Shown here one piece after another: positions 51,927 to 60,469 of a DNA stretch of 64,000 nt. The stretch spans positions 620,001-684,000 of the forward strand of contig OZ251577.1 of the NCBI GenBank assembly GCA_965243805.1, read 5' to 3'. The notes below the pieces were generated by a model. It searched no databases. It saw nothing but the letters and a program-made list of their open reading frames with translations, and was not told the origin of the DNA. A program made the translations under genes and the position numbers. The stretch is from CATQHQ01 sp965243805. Its GTDB lineage: Bacteria > Gemmatimonadota > Gemmatimonadetes > Longimicrobiales > Gaopeijiaceae. Positions within the stretch are counted from its first letter, which is position 1; each line of letters opens with the position of its first letter.

Positions 51927-53906
51927 CTAGCACGACAGGCAGCGGTGGTGGTTCTGCGAGCCCAGCTTTTCCAGGAGGGCGACCATTGCCGGGAAGGGTT
52001 GCTGGCGCTGGATCGGGCCGTTTGCCATGTCGGCGACGGTCTGGTCGCGACGACTCACGGCGCCAAGCTCCGCTCCGCGCTTCACCAAGTACAGCACAAG
52101 CTCCAGGTCTCCCCGGGCAGCGGCGTGATGGAGCGGCGTGTATCCGTTGGCATCGCGGGCGTTCACGTCGGCGCCGCACTCTTCCACGAGGAAGCGGACC
52201 GCGGTCGTCCAGCCGTTCGGGACGTGACGGTGGGCGTTGCCAGCGAAGGACTGGCCGTAGCCGACGCCGGAGGCCGCGTGGACGGGGTGGATCGCGGGGC
52301 CGCCCACGGGCACGGGCGGCAGACCCGAGGGGTCGGGCTTGGATTCCTCCGCGGCCCCCTCCTCGCCAGCGGCGCGGCGACGGCGACGCTCCGGCGGCTT
52401 GGCAGTGGGCGTCATGGGGTCGGCCCCATGTTCCTTGAGGAGGCGCATGGCTTTCACGTCCAGCGCGTAAGCGGCTCGCCAGAACGGCGTCGCGCCCCCT
52501 AGGTCGATCCCGCTGCCCCGTAGCACGCCGAAGGTGTACTCCATGTACCACAGGTGGCGCTTGAGGCGGACGTTGGGGTCGGCGCCGGCCTCTAGAAGCG
52601 CCTGGAGCACATCCAGGTAGGTGGCCTGCTGCTGTTCGTGCTCGACGGGGTGGGAGTACGACGCCCGGGGCGCCCACCTCCGCTCCAGCGCTGCGAAGAG
52701 CGGAGTCGTGCCGGCGTCGCTGGCGGCGTTGGGGTCGGCGCCTCGTTGGAGCAGCTCCAAGGCAAGGTCGAACTGACCGTTGACGGAGGCCATGAGGAGG
52801 GGAGTGGTGCCGTCCCCCGCCGACCGCTGGTCGATCTCCGCGCCGCCATCCAGCAGGGCGGCAACCGTCTCGGCGTGGCCTTGTCGCACTGCGTGGAGCA
52901 GAGGGGTGAGCCCGCCCCAGGCACCGACCAGCTGGGGGTAGGAGAGGGGTCGCGGGGTCTTGGGCTCGCTGGTGGAGTCGGGCTCGCTGGCGGCGGGTTC
53001 GGACTCGGCTGGGGGGTCCGCCTCGGTTTCGCCCTCGCTGTCCTGGGCTCGGCCCGCGTCCTCGTCGGGCTTGGGCACGTCGGGCCACTTGCGCTGGATC
53101 GACCGCGCGGCTTCGACGGCGGCCTGGACCTGGCTGGGCGACGGCTGCCAGTTCGGTCCGCCGCCTTCCTTCTCCTTGAAGTCGGCCAGGAACTGGGCGA
53201 GGCGCCGGTCGGCGGCCTGGTCGGCCTCGGCCATCTCCGCCACATCCACTGGGTTGGCCGCCAGCGACGGGTCCGCGCCCGATTCCAACAGGACCCGCAC
53301 CGCCGCCGTGCGCCCTGCCGCGGCGGCGAAGATCAGCGGGGTCTGACCCCAGGCCGACTCGCGTGCGTCCACGTCCGCGCCGGCGTTTGCCAGTGCCGCG
53401 ACCACCTCCGGGTCGCCCGAAGCGGCGGCCAAGTGGAGCGGGGTTGCGCCCGAATTGGTGGTGCGCGCCGACGGGTCGGCCCCGGCGTCCAGCAGCAGGG
53501 CGACCATGGCGCGGCGAGCGCCCCGGGACGCCAAGTGGAGCGGCGTGTAGCGCCCGATCCGCGTTCCGACGCTGGTGCTGGCGCCCGCGTGGAGCAGCGC
53601 TGCGCCGATCTCCTGGTCGCCCCGTTGCGCGGCCCAGTGAAGCGCGGTCATTCCATCGCCCAGCGGTGCGTTTGCGTCGGCTCCCTCCCGGAGCAGTCGG
53701 CGCACTTCCTCCAGATCGCCCCGGCGAGCGGCGTCGGCAACGGGGGCATCCGGGTCGCCAGCGAGACCGGGATCGCCGGCGAGATTGGGGTCGCCGACAA
53801 CGGTCGACGGCGCCAACCTGGGCGTCGCGACCAACAGAGACGCCAAGCCTGCCGCCACGACGAGGCGTCTCCGCAAGAGACCGGTCCTGGTTGCGTCTCG
53901 CTTCAC
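51927..53906 (-). CDS. Exported ankyrin-repeat protein, paralog 3
   Basis: A 659-residue paralog of the proteins at 15336 and 21208. A basic-hydrophobic leader (RTGLLRRRLVVAAGLASLLVA) is followed by ankyrin block 1, then a linker rich in Pro, Glu and Ser (EPAASEPDSTSEPKTPRP). Ankyrin block 2 contains RRRRRAAGEE, and DMANGPIQRQQPFPAMVALLE precedes the C-terminus QNHHRCLSC. GTG 53906 is chosen because it has GGGAG six bases upstream and gives a normal leader. GTG 53954 overlaps the DUF1552 stop as GTGA and is also possible (675 residues). It is the last gene of the third set. Confidence 0.84.
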   Translation of the reverse strand: MKRDATRTGLLRRRLVVAAGLASLLVATPRLAPSTVVGDPNLAGDPGLAGDPDAPVADAARRGDLEEVRRLLREGADANAPLGDGMTALHWAAQRGDQEIGAALLHAGASTSVGTRIGRYTPLHLASRGARRAMVALLLDAGADPSARTTNSGATPLHLAAASGDPEVVAALANAGADVDARESAWGQTPLIFAAAAGRTAAVRVLLESGADPSLAANPVDVAEMAEADQAADRRLAQFLADFKEKEGGGPNWQPSPSQVQAAVEAARSIQRKWPDVPKPDEDAGRAQDSEGETEADPPAESEPAASEPDSTSEPKTPRPLSYPQLVGAWGGLTPLLHAVRQGHAETVAALLDGGAEIDQRSAGDGTTPLLMASVNGQFDLALELLQRGADPNAASDAGTTPLFAALERRWAPRASYSHPVEHEQQQATYLDVLQALLEAGADPNVRLKRHLWYMEYTFGVLRGSGIDLGGATPFWRAAYALDVKAMRLLKEHGADPMTPTAKPPERRRRRAAGEEGAAEESKPDPSGLPPVPVGGPAIHPVHAASGVGYGQSFAGNAHRHVPNGWTTAVRFLVEECGADVNARDANGYTPLHHAAARGDLELVLYLVKRGAELGAVSRRDQTVADMANGPIQRQQPFPAMVALLEKLGSQNHHRCLSC

Positions 53907-53950
53907 GTTCTCCCGAGAGATTCGCTGCGCGTTCGCCGGCGAGACCCGCT

Positions 53951-55339
53951 TCACGTCTCCAGCGAGAACTCGCCGGTGCTGTCGCCGAAGCCCTTCAACT
54001 CGTCGTGGCCCAGCTTGTGGAGCAGGGTGGTGAAGACGTTGGCCATCGGAGTGCCGTCGGGCGCCTTCAGGTGCATGTTGCCAGCGAGCCGTCCGTTGGC
54101 GCCGCCCAGCAGCACCAAGGGGCAGCGGCGGTGGTTGTGCAGGTTCGCGTCGCCCATGGGAGACCCCCAGAGGATCAGCGAACGGTCCAGCAGAGTGGAG
54201 TCGCCGTCTTCGGTCTCCTGGAGCCGCTTCAGGAAGTACGCGAGCTGGCCCGTCCGGTACTGGCAGATCGTGTTGAACTCCAGGATCGCCTCTTCCCGGC
54301 CGCCGTGGTGCGATGCCGGGTGAAACGCCTTGTCGGAGCCGCTCTCGGGGAAGGTGCGGTTGGAGGCGTCGCGGCCGGTCTTGAACGAGACGACCCGTGT
54401 CGAGTCGGTCTCGAGGGCGAGCACCTGGAGGTCGAACATGAGGCGCATGTGCTCGGAGAACGAGTCCGGCACGCCCGGGGGCGCCTCGGGCAGCTCTCGG
54501 GGCTCGCCGCTGGCGTTGCGCGCCTCCACCCGCTCGATCCGCCGCTCGACTTCGCGCACGGTCTCCAGGTATCGGTCCACCCTTCGCCGGTCTTCGGCAC
54601 CGAGCTCTCGCTTCATCGCCGCGACTTCGCTGGCCACCCAGTCCAGGATGCTCTTGTGCACCCGCCGACGCGCCGCACGTTCCTCCGTCGTGCCGCCTGC
54701 CCCGAAGAGCATGTCGAAGGCGGTACGGGGGTTGCGGACCATCGGCAATGGGTCGGTGGGAGACGCCCAGCTGATGGAGTCGGTGTACGAGCACGAGTAG
54801 TTGTAGTCGCAACCGCCGCCCTTGTCGGTGCTCTCGATGCACAGCTGAAGGGACGGCAACGCGGTCTCCTGGCCGAAGCGCTGCGCGTGCAGTTGGTCTA
54901 GCGACGTGCCGCAGAAGATGTCCGACCCTTGCGTCTGCTTTGGATGGGACTGGGTGAGGAAGACCGCGCTGGAGCGAAAGTGGTCGCCTCCCACTTCCTG
55001 GGCCTCGAACGCCTCCGCCATGCGAACGTCGGTGTTGCTGACGATCGTCATGTACTCCCTCCACGGCTCCAGCGCCTTGAGGACGTTTGCGTCGGCCAGT
55101 TGGAAGTCCCTGCCGACGGTCTCCGGCGCGAAGAGCTGCTGGGTGGCCCCCCACTCGTTGCACCCTGGCACGCCGTGGACCTCCTCGATGCACACCAGCC
55201 GAGTGGGGCGGTCCGCCGATGTGCGTGTCCAGCGGCGGCCAGCGGGCGTCATTGCGTCCAGGAAGGGAAGTGCGACGGCTGCACCGGTTCCCCGAAGGAA
55301 GGTCCGGCGCGGTACCGATCGCCCGGTCAGAAAGTGCAT
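53951..55339 (-). CDS. DUF1552 protein, Tat-exported, paralog 3
   Basis: A 462-residue DUF1552 protein with twin-arginine leader SVPRRTFLRGTGAAVALPF and landmarks GGDHFRSSAVFLTQSHPKQT, SLQLCIEST and HNHRRCPLVLLGGANG. GAGGAGG lies five bases before the ATG at 55339. A distinctive local difference from paralogs 1 and 2 is the CDYNYSCSYTDSISW segment, where they read CAYGYACVYTDTISW. It follows the cadherin autotransporter by 36 bases and precedes the ankyrin gene, so the set order is cytochrome, autotransporter, DUF1552, ankyrin. Confidence 0.9.
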   Translation of the reverse strand: MHFLTGRSVPRRTFLRGTGAAVALPFLDAMTPAGRRWTRTSADRPTRLVCIEEVHGVPGCNEWGATQQLFAPETVGRDFQLADANVLKALEPWREYMTIVSNTDVRMAEAFEAQEVGGDHFRSSAVFLTQSHPKQTQGSDIFCGTSLDQLHAQRFGQETALPSLQLCIESTDKGGGCDYNYSCSYTDSISWASPTDPLPMVRNPRTAFDMLFGAGGTTEERAARRRVHKSILDWVASEVAAMKRELGAEDRRRVDRYLETVREVERRIERVEARNASGEPRELPEAPPGVPDSFSEHMRLMFDLQVLALETDSTRVVSFKTGRDASNRTFPESGSDKAFHPASHHGGREEAILEFNTICQYRTGQLAYFLKRLQETEDGDSTLLDRSLILWGSPMGDANLHNHRRCPLVLLGGANGRLAGNMHLKAPDGTPMANVFTTLLHKLGHDELKGFGDSTGEFSLET

Positions 55340-55375
55340 GCGACCTCCTCTGGCTGCTGTTTCCGCATCCGACTC

Positions 55376-58300
55376 CTACTTGAACCCGATCTTGCCCTGA
55401 AGTGTGAGGCGGTGCGCTGGCGGCTGGACACCTGAGGCGACGTGTTCGCCGAAGAGATCCAGCTCCAGGTGCAGGCCGCGAGCACCGGCAGCCGCCGGGC
55501 CGCCGACGCCGAACAGCCCGCCGGGGCCCAGGAGCCCACCGGCGACGGGTCCGCCGGCACCGCCGACTGGCTGTTTGCCGAGAACTGTCCAGCGCGTTCC
55601 CACGTTCACGCGGTGGCCGTCGGCGCCTTCGCGACTCCAGCGACCGAATGGGGTGACTTGGCCGCCGCCCGGAAGCAGCACGTCCCAGCCGACTTGCATG
55701 TCGAGGCGGCCGGGAGTCCAGCCCGGGTCGTCTGCCACTACGAGGCCGGATGGCGACTGTCGGTGGGCCGGGTCCGCGAAGCCGGCGGCGCCGTCCCGCC
55801 AGAGCGTTGCCGCGCCGCTCGCCGCGTTGCCCCACGAAGGCGCCAGCGAGAGGGACAGCCCGCCCTGCTCGCCGCCTGGCCTGAACTGGACGGCGAAGCC
55901 GGCGCCCCAGTCCCGGTAGTCGTCGGCTTGGTGGGCCAGTAGCGTTCGGCCCTGCACATCCACCACCAAGCCCGTCGCGTGATGGGCGAAGCCGAACGCC
56001 GCACCGGCCTCCGCGCCTGCGCCCGTCTCGGCGTCGCCGCCGTCGAACCGTGCTCCGGCCTCTAACCGGGCCCGAAGCGATACTCCTTCGCTGGCCGACC
56101 AAGTGGCGCTCAGCTCCGGTGCCAGCCGCAACCGGCGTGCGTGGGCCGTGACGCCGGCCATGTCGGTCACCGCGTCGGACTGGATGCGCACCGCGAACGC
56201 GTCGGCCTTGAGGGCGAAGCCGCGGTAGAGCGCCTGGCGCGCGCCCAGGGCCGCCATCCGCATCGTCAGGTCCGTTGCGAAGCGTCCGCCCAACCGCTCT
56301 TCGAGATCGGCGCTGCCCCGGCCCGCGCCGGCCAGTCCCCAAACGCCCAACCCTCGACGAGGCGACCAGTGGACGTAGGGGTAGAGGCTGGTCAGGCGGG
56401 CGTCCACAGAGCCCGCGCCGTTGATCTGGCTGTCGAAGTCCAGGGCCGTCGTGCTGCGGGAGCTGGCCAACCCCACCAGGAGGCCCGAGCCGAATCGGTA
56501 GTCGACGCCCAAGTAGGCGGAACGGGTCGTGCCTTCCAGGGTGAAGTCGTCCTTGGGACGGCCGTCGAATCCGCCTGCGCCCGCGCGGCCCCAAAGGGTC
56601 CAGCCTTCGCGCACTGCGCCGCCCGCCTCTTGGAGCCGGCCGCCCGCCGCCCGGGGTCCGCCGCGGGGTCCGCCGAACGCCAGCTGGAATGAGCTCTCGG
56701 AGCCCAGGCGCTCCAACGACAACGGGTCGAACGCCACGAGCGAATGGTCGCGCCTGCCGGGCTGGGCCCAGGCGTCCTGCTGGTTGGTCGGAACCGAAAG
56801 TCGCAACCCCAGCAGTCCCGACGCGCTGCGCGCCAACGCCGCCAAGCCGCAACCTCCGCCGTTGGCACCGGGGAGGCACTCCACTGTTCGGCCGCCCAAC
56901 TGCACATGGGGTTGTCCCATGGCGCCCGAGGACTCCATGCCGAGCCGACTGCCAACGGCGTCTACGGTCTCTGCGCCCACGGAACGGCCGAACGCCGCCA
57001 TCGCCAGCTGCACGGCTCGCGCCCGCTCCGAGCGAGACGCTTCCACGTCCACCTGTACGCGCTGCGATGCTGACAGGCCGCCGGGGTCGGTGGCCGTCAC
57101 CGTCACCGTAGCGGCACCAGTGGCGCGGGGCTGGATCGACAGGCGGCCCGCGGCGATCGTTGCCGCGGCCACTCCCGGGGCCGACGACTCGGCCGTGTAC
57201 GTCAGCGCATCGCCCTCTGGATCGCGGAAGTACTGCTCCAGGTTCTCTTCCGCGCTCGCCCCGAAGGCTTCCAGCATCTTGCGCGAAATGGAGCCCACCG
57301 CCTCCGGCCCCTCGTTCACGTCCATCACCATCACCGTCACGTCGGCTTCGGTGGTCAGCCCGCCCATGTCCGTCGCCCGCACCGTCACCGCGAAGGACGA
57401 CAGTCCCGTCTCGTAGTCTTCGCCCGCACCCACGTACCGGAGTTCGCCCGTGGAGCCGTCCACATCGAAGCGCATCTCGTCGCCCGAAGCCAAGCTGTAC
57501 GACACCGCATCGCCTTCGTCGGCGTCGGTCGCCTCGACCTGACCCAGCGCCAGCGGCCCGGCCGAGTTCTCCTCCAGGTCGAAGGCGTACATCGAGTCGG
57601 CGAACACCGGCGCCTCGTTGGCGTTCAGCAACGTCACCGTCACGTCGGCTTCGGTGGTCAGACCGCCTGCGTCGGTCGCCCGTACCGTCACCGGGAAGGA
57701 CGACGGTCCCGCCTCGTAGTCTTCGCCCGCGCCCATGTACCGGAGCGCGCCCGTGGAGCCGTCCACCTCGAAGCGCGTCTCGTCGCCCGACGCCAAGCTG
57801 TACGACACCGCATCGCCTTCGTCGGGGTCGGTGGCTTCGACCGGCCCCAGCGCCAGCGGCCCGGCCGAGTTCTCCGCCAAGTCGAAGGCGTACATCGAGT
57901 CCGCGAACACCGGCGCCTCGTTCACGTCCAGCACCGTCACGGCGACCGCAGCACGGCCCGCCAAGCCCTGCCGGTCCCGCGCCACCACCTCGAACTCGTA
58001 GGCGTCCGGTCCTCCCTCGTGGTCTTCGCCCTCGCCCACGTACCGGAGTTCGCCGCTCGCCGCGTCCACCTCGAACCGCGCCGCCGCTTGGCCCGCCAGG
58101 GCGTAGGACACGGTGTCCGCCAAGTCCGAATCCACTGCTTCCACCGTGCCCAAGGTCAGGGGACCCGGGGTGTTTTCGGCGATCTCGAAGCCGTAGCTGG
58201 CTTCCTGGAACGCCGGCGGTTCGTTCAGGTCAACCAGCGACACGGTCACTCGGGAGGTCGCGCCGAGGTCACCCTGATCCGTCGCTGCCACCACCAGTTG

Positions 58301-60469
58301 GAAGCCGTCCGGGTTCGTCTCCAGGTCCTCTCCGTCGCCTACGTACCGGACTTCGCCGCTCACCGCGTCCACTTCGAAGCGCGCTGGGTCGCCCTCCGCG
58401 AGCGTGTACGTCAGCCGGTCGCCACGGTCCGGGTCCGTTGCCATGACGGACCCCAGCGCCAGCGGTCCGGCGGCGTTCTCGTCCATGGCAAAGGCGTACG
58501 CCGAGTCTGCGAAGACGGGTGCCTCGTTCACGTCGGTCACCTTCACGGAAACGGTCGCGGTGGCGGTCAGGCCGGCCAAGTCCGTCGCAGAGACGTTGAA
58601 CTGCCACGGACCCGGCTTCGCCTCGTAGTCTTCGCCTGCGCCCAGGTACCGGACGTCGCCAGTGGCTGCGTCCACATCAAACAGTTCCGCCGCGCCGGAC
58701 TCCCCGCCCTGCGGCACCATGCGGTACGTCAGCGTGTCGCCTTCGTCCAGGTCTATGCCCTCGACCGCGCCCAGCGACAGCGGCCCGGCGGCGTTCTCTT
58801 GGAGCCCGAAGACGTACTTTTCGTCGCTGAACGCTGGCGGCTCGTTCACGTTGATCACCTTGACCTTCACCGTTGCGGCAACGCTGTCCTGGCCCAAGGT
58901 GGCGGTGGCTTGCATCAGGTACAGCGACCGGCGCTCGGCGTCCTCGCCTTGCCCCACGTACGTCACCGCGCCGCTGCTCGCATCCACCTCGAACAGCCCC
59001 TCGCTGCCGTCGCCCAGCGAGTAGAGCACCGCTCCGCCGTGGGGCTCGACGACGCCCACCTGGCCCACCACCACTGGGCCAGGCACGTTCTCCACGAGTT
59101 CGAACTCGTACTCCGCGCTGCCGAACGCCAGCTCGCCCTCTTCTTCATCTTCTTCGTCGGTGTCCTCAACCTTGGTGCCGTCGACGGCGTGGCCGGGGAT
59201 GGCCGACCGCACGCTGCCCAAGCCCAAAGCCGCGTTGGCGCGGGTCTCCGGGTTCTCTCCTTGGTCGTTGGTGCCGCCCGCGAGGCGAAGCGTCCCGCCG
59301 TTCAACGTCAGGGCACTGGGCGAGGCGAGGGCGAGTCCGTCCTGGTCTGCGTCCTCGGCCACCACCACGTAGCGGAACAACAGAGCCGTGGTCCCGCGCC
59401 CCGAGACGTAGTTCGCTTGGCGCGTTTCGGTCCCGATCTGCAACGCCAGCTGGGGCGTGCCTGTCGCCCAGACCGGCAGGTTGAACGCAACCCGCACCTC
59501 GATCCGCTCACCCAGCCCGTATACCCCCTCGCTGGAGGGAGTGCTGGCCATCGTCACGCGTGCGACCGACGGCCCAACTTGAAGGTTGCCGTCCACCCGG
59601 TGGTTGTTATCGTCGGTGATCTCCGGGATCGTCAGCGTAGCCGCCGTCGTGCCGTCGCGGGCGTCGTTGATCGAACCGCTGTTCAGCGTGAGCGCATTCG
59701 CTGCCACGCTGATCCCTCCGTTGTCCAAGTCCGTGGGCTGCACCATGTAGCGAAAGGTCAGCAACCTGCCGCCGGAGATGTCCTGGAAGTTCGCCTGACG
59801 GTCCGTGTTTCCGACCCGGATGGCCAGCTGCGGCGTGCCCGTCACCACCACGGGCCGAACGAAGGTCACCCGCACGCCGATCGTTTCCACCTGCCCGTAC
59901 GTGCGGATGGTGAGCGGCGTGCTGATGATCGACGCTGCGCTGACCGTCGGCACCGTTACGGATGCGCCGTTGACCGTGTGCGCCGAGCTGTTGGTGACCA
60001 CGAGGAGCCCCCCTATCGTGAGCGTCGCCGGTGTGCCGCCCCCGTCGTTGATCGTTCCACTGTTCAGGGTCAGCGCGTTCGCTCCGATGCTGATCCCGTC
60101 CGAGTCGAGGTCCGTGGACTGCACCACGTAACGGAAGACTAGGGAGGTGGAGCCGCTGCCCGAGGCGAAGGCCGCCTGCACGGTGTCCGTTCCGATGATC
60201 AGGGCCAGCTGTGGCGAGCCCGTTACCGTAACGCTCGCGCTGAAGGCGGTTGTAACGGTGATCGTGTCGCCGCCCTCGAAGGTGTTCGCGGCGGGCGCAT
60301 CCGCAATGATGATGTCGTTCAGGGCGGACTGGGCCTTCGCGCCCCCGGCCGGCAGCACGCCTGCCACGGCCAGGAGAAACGCGGCAGAGAGAAACAGCGT
60401 GGGGCGGCCGGCAGCCGGTCGGCGAGGGGAGGGGCGAGGGGTCCGGGGGTCTTCTGCCGTCGTCATCAT
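55376..60469 (-). CDS. Cadherin-repeat autotransporter within the cytochrome/DUF1552 set
   Basis: About 1,697 residues. Signal peptide about 20-47 (TLFLSAAFLLAVAGVLPAG, ending GAKAQ). Three SwmB-like domains (about 50-435) have GSPQLALIIG and DLDSDGISIGANALTLN motifs, with an acidic linker (TDEEDEEEG) near 438. Six cadherin-like repeats (about 445-1060) carry ENSAGPLALG, LRYVGxGEDYE and VxDVNEAPVFADS motifs, and one Ig-like domain follows (about 1073-1150). A C-terminal beta-barrel from about 1285 (WTLWGRAGAGGFDG) ends IGFK. The first cadherin repeats hold DxD/DxNEP calcium-type residues. The ATG at 60469 overlaps the DUF1592 stop by 4 bases. Its barrel matches that of the giant protein at 31828. 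Confidence 0.88.
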   Translation of the reverse strand: MMTTAEDPRTPRPSPRRPAAGRPTLFLSAAFLLAVAGVLPAGGAKAQSALNDIIIADAPAANTFEGGDTITVTTAFSASVTVTGSPQLALIIGTDTVQAAFASGSGSTSLVFRYVVQSTDLDSDGISIGANALTLNSGTINDGGGTPATLTIGGLLVVTNSSAHTVNGASVTVPTVSAASIISTPLTIRTYGQVETIGVRVTFVRPVVVTGTPQLAIRVGNTDRQANFQDISGGRLLTFRYMVQPTDLDNGGISVAANALTLNSGSINDARDGTTAATLTIPEITDDNNHRVDGNLQVGPSVARVTMASTPSSEGVYGLGERIEVRVAFNLPVWATGTPQLALQIGTETRQANYVSGRGTTALLFRYVVVAEDADQDGLALASPSALTLNGGTLRLAGGTNDQGENPETRANAALGLGSVRSAIPGHAVDGTKVEDTDEEDEEEGELAFGSAEYEFELVENVPGPVVVGQVGVVEPHGGAVLYSLGDGSEGLFEVDASSGAVTYVGQGEDAERRSLYLMQATATLGQDSVAATVKVKVINVNEPPAFSDEKYVFGLQENAAGPLSLGAVEGIDLDEGDTLTYRMVPQGGESGAAELFDVDAATGDVRYLGAGEDYEAKPGPWQFNVSATDLAGLTATATVSVKVTDVNEAPVFADSAYAFAMDENAAGPLALGSVMATDPDRGDRLTYTLAEGDPARFEVDAVSGEVRYVGDGEDLETNPDGFQLVVAATDQGDLGATSRVTVSLVDLNEPPAFQEASYGFEIAENTPGPLTLGTVEAVDSDLADTVSYALAGQAAARFEVDAASGELRYVGEGEDHEGGPDAYEFEVVARDRQGLAGRAAVAVTVLDVNEAPVFADSMYAFDLAENSAGPLALGPVEATDPDEGDAVSYSLASGDETRFEVDGSTGALRYMGAGEDYEAGPSSFPVTVRATDAGGLTTEADVTVTLLNANEAPVFADSMYAFDLEENSAGPLALGQVEATDADEGDAVSYSLASGDEMRFDVDGSTGELRYVGAGEDYETGLSSFAVTVRATDMGGLTTEADVTVMVMDVNEGPEAVGSISRKMLEAFGASAEENLEQYFRDPEGDALTYTAESSAPGVAAATIAAGRLSIQPRATGAATVTVTATDPGGLSASQRVQVDVEASRSERARAVQLAMAAFGRSVGAETVDAVGSRLGMESSGAMGQPHVQLGGRTVECLPGANGGGCGLAALARSASGLLGLRLSVPTNQQDAWAQPGRRDHSLVAFDPLSLERLGSESSFQLAFGGPRGGPRAAGGRLQEAGGAVREGWTLWGRAGAGGFDGRPKDDFTLEGTTRSAYLGVDYRFGSGLLVGLASSRSTTALDFDSQINGAGSVDARLTSLYPYVHWSPRRGLGVWGLAGAGRGSADLEERLGGRFATDLTMRMAALGARQALYRGFALKADAFAVRIQSDAVTDMAGVTAHARRLRLAPELSATWSASEGVSLRARLEAGARFDGGDAETGAGAEAGAAFGFAHHATGLVVDVQGRTLLAHQADDYRDWGAGFAVQFRPGGEQGGLSLSLAPSWGNAASGAATLWRDGAAGFADPAHRQSPSGLVVADDPGWTPGRLDMQVGWDVLLPGGGQVTPFGRWSREGADGHRVNVGTRWTVLGKQPVGGAGGPVAGGLLGPGGLFGVGGPAAAGARGLHLELDLFGEHVASGVQPPAHRLTLQGKIGFK

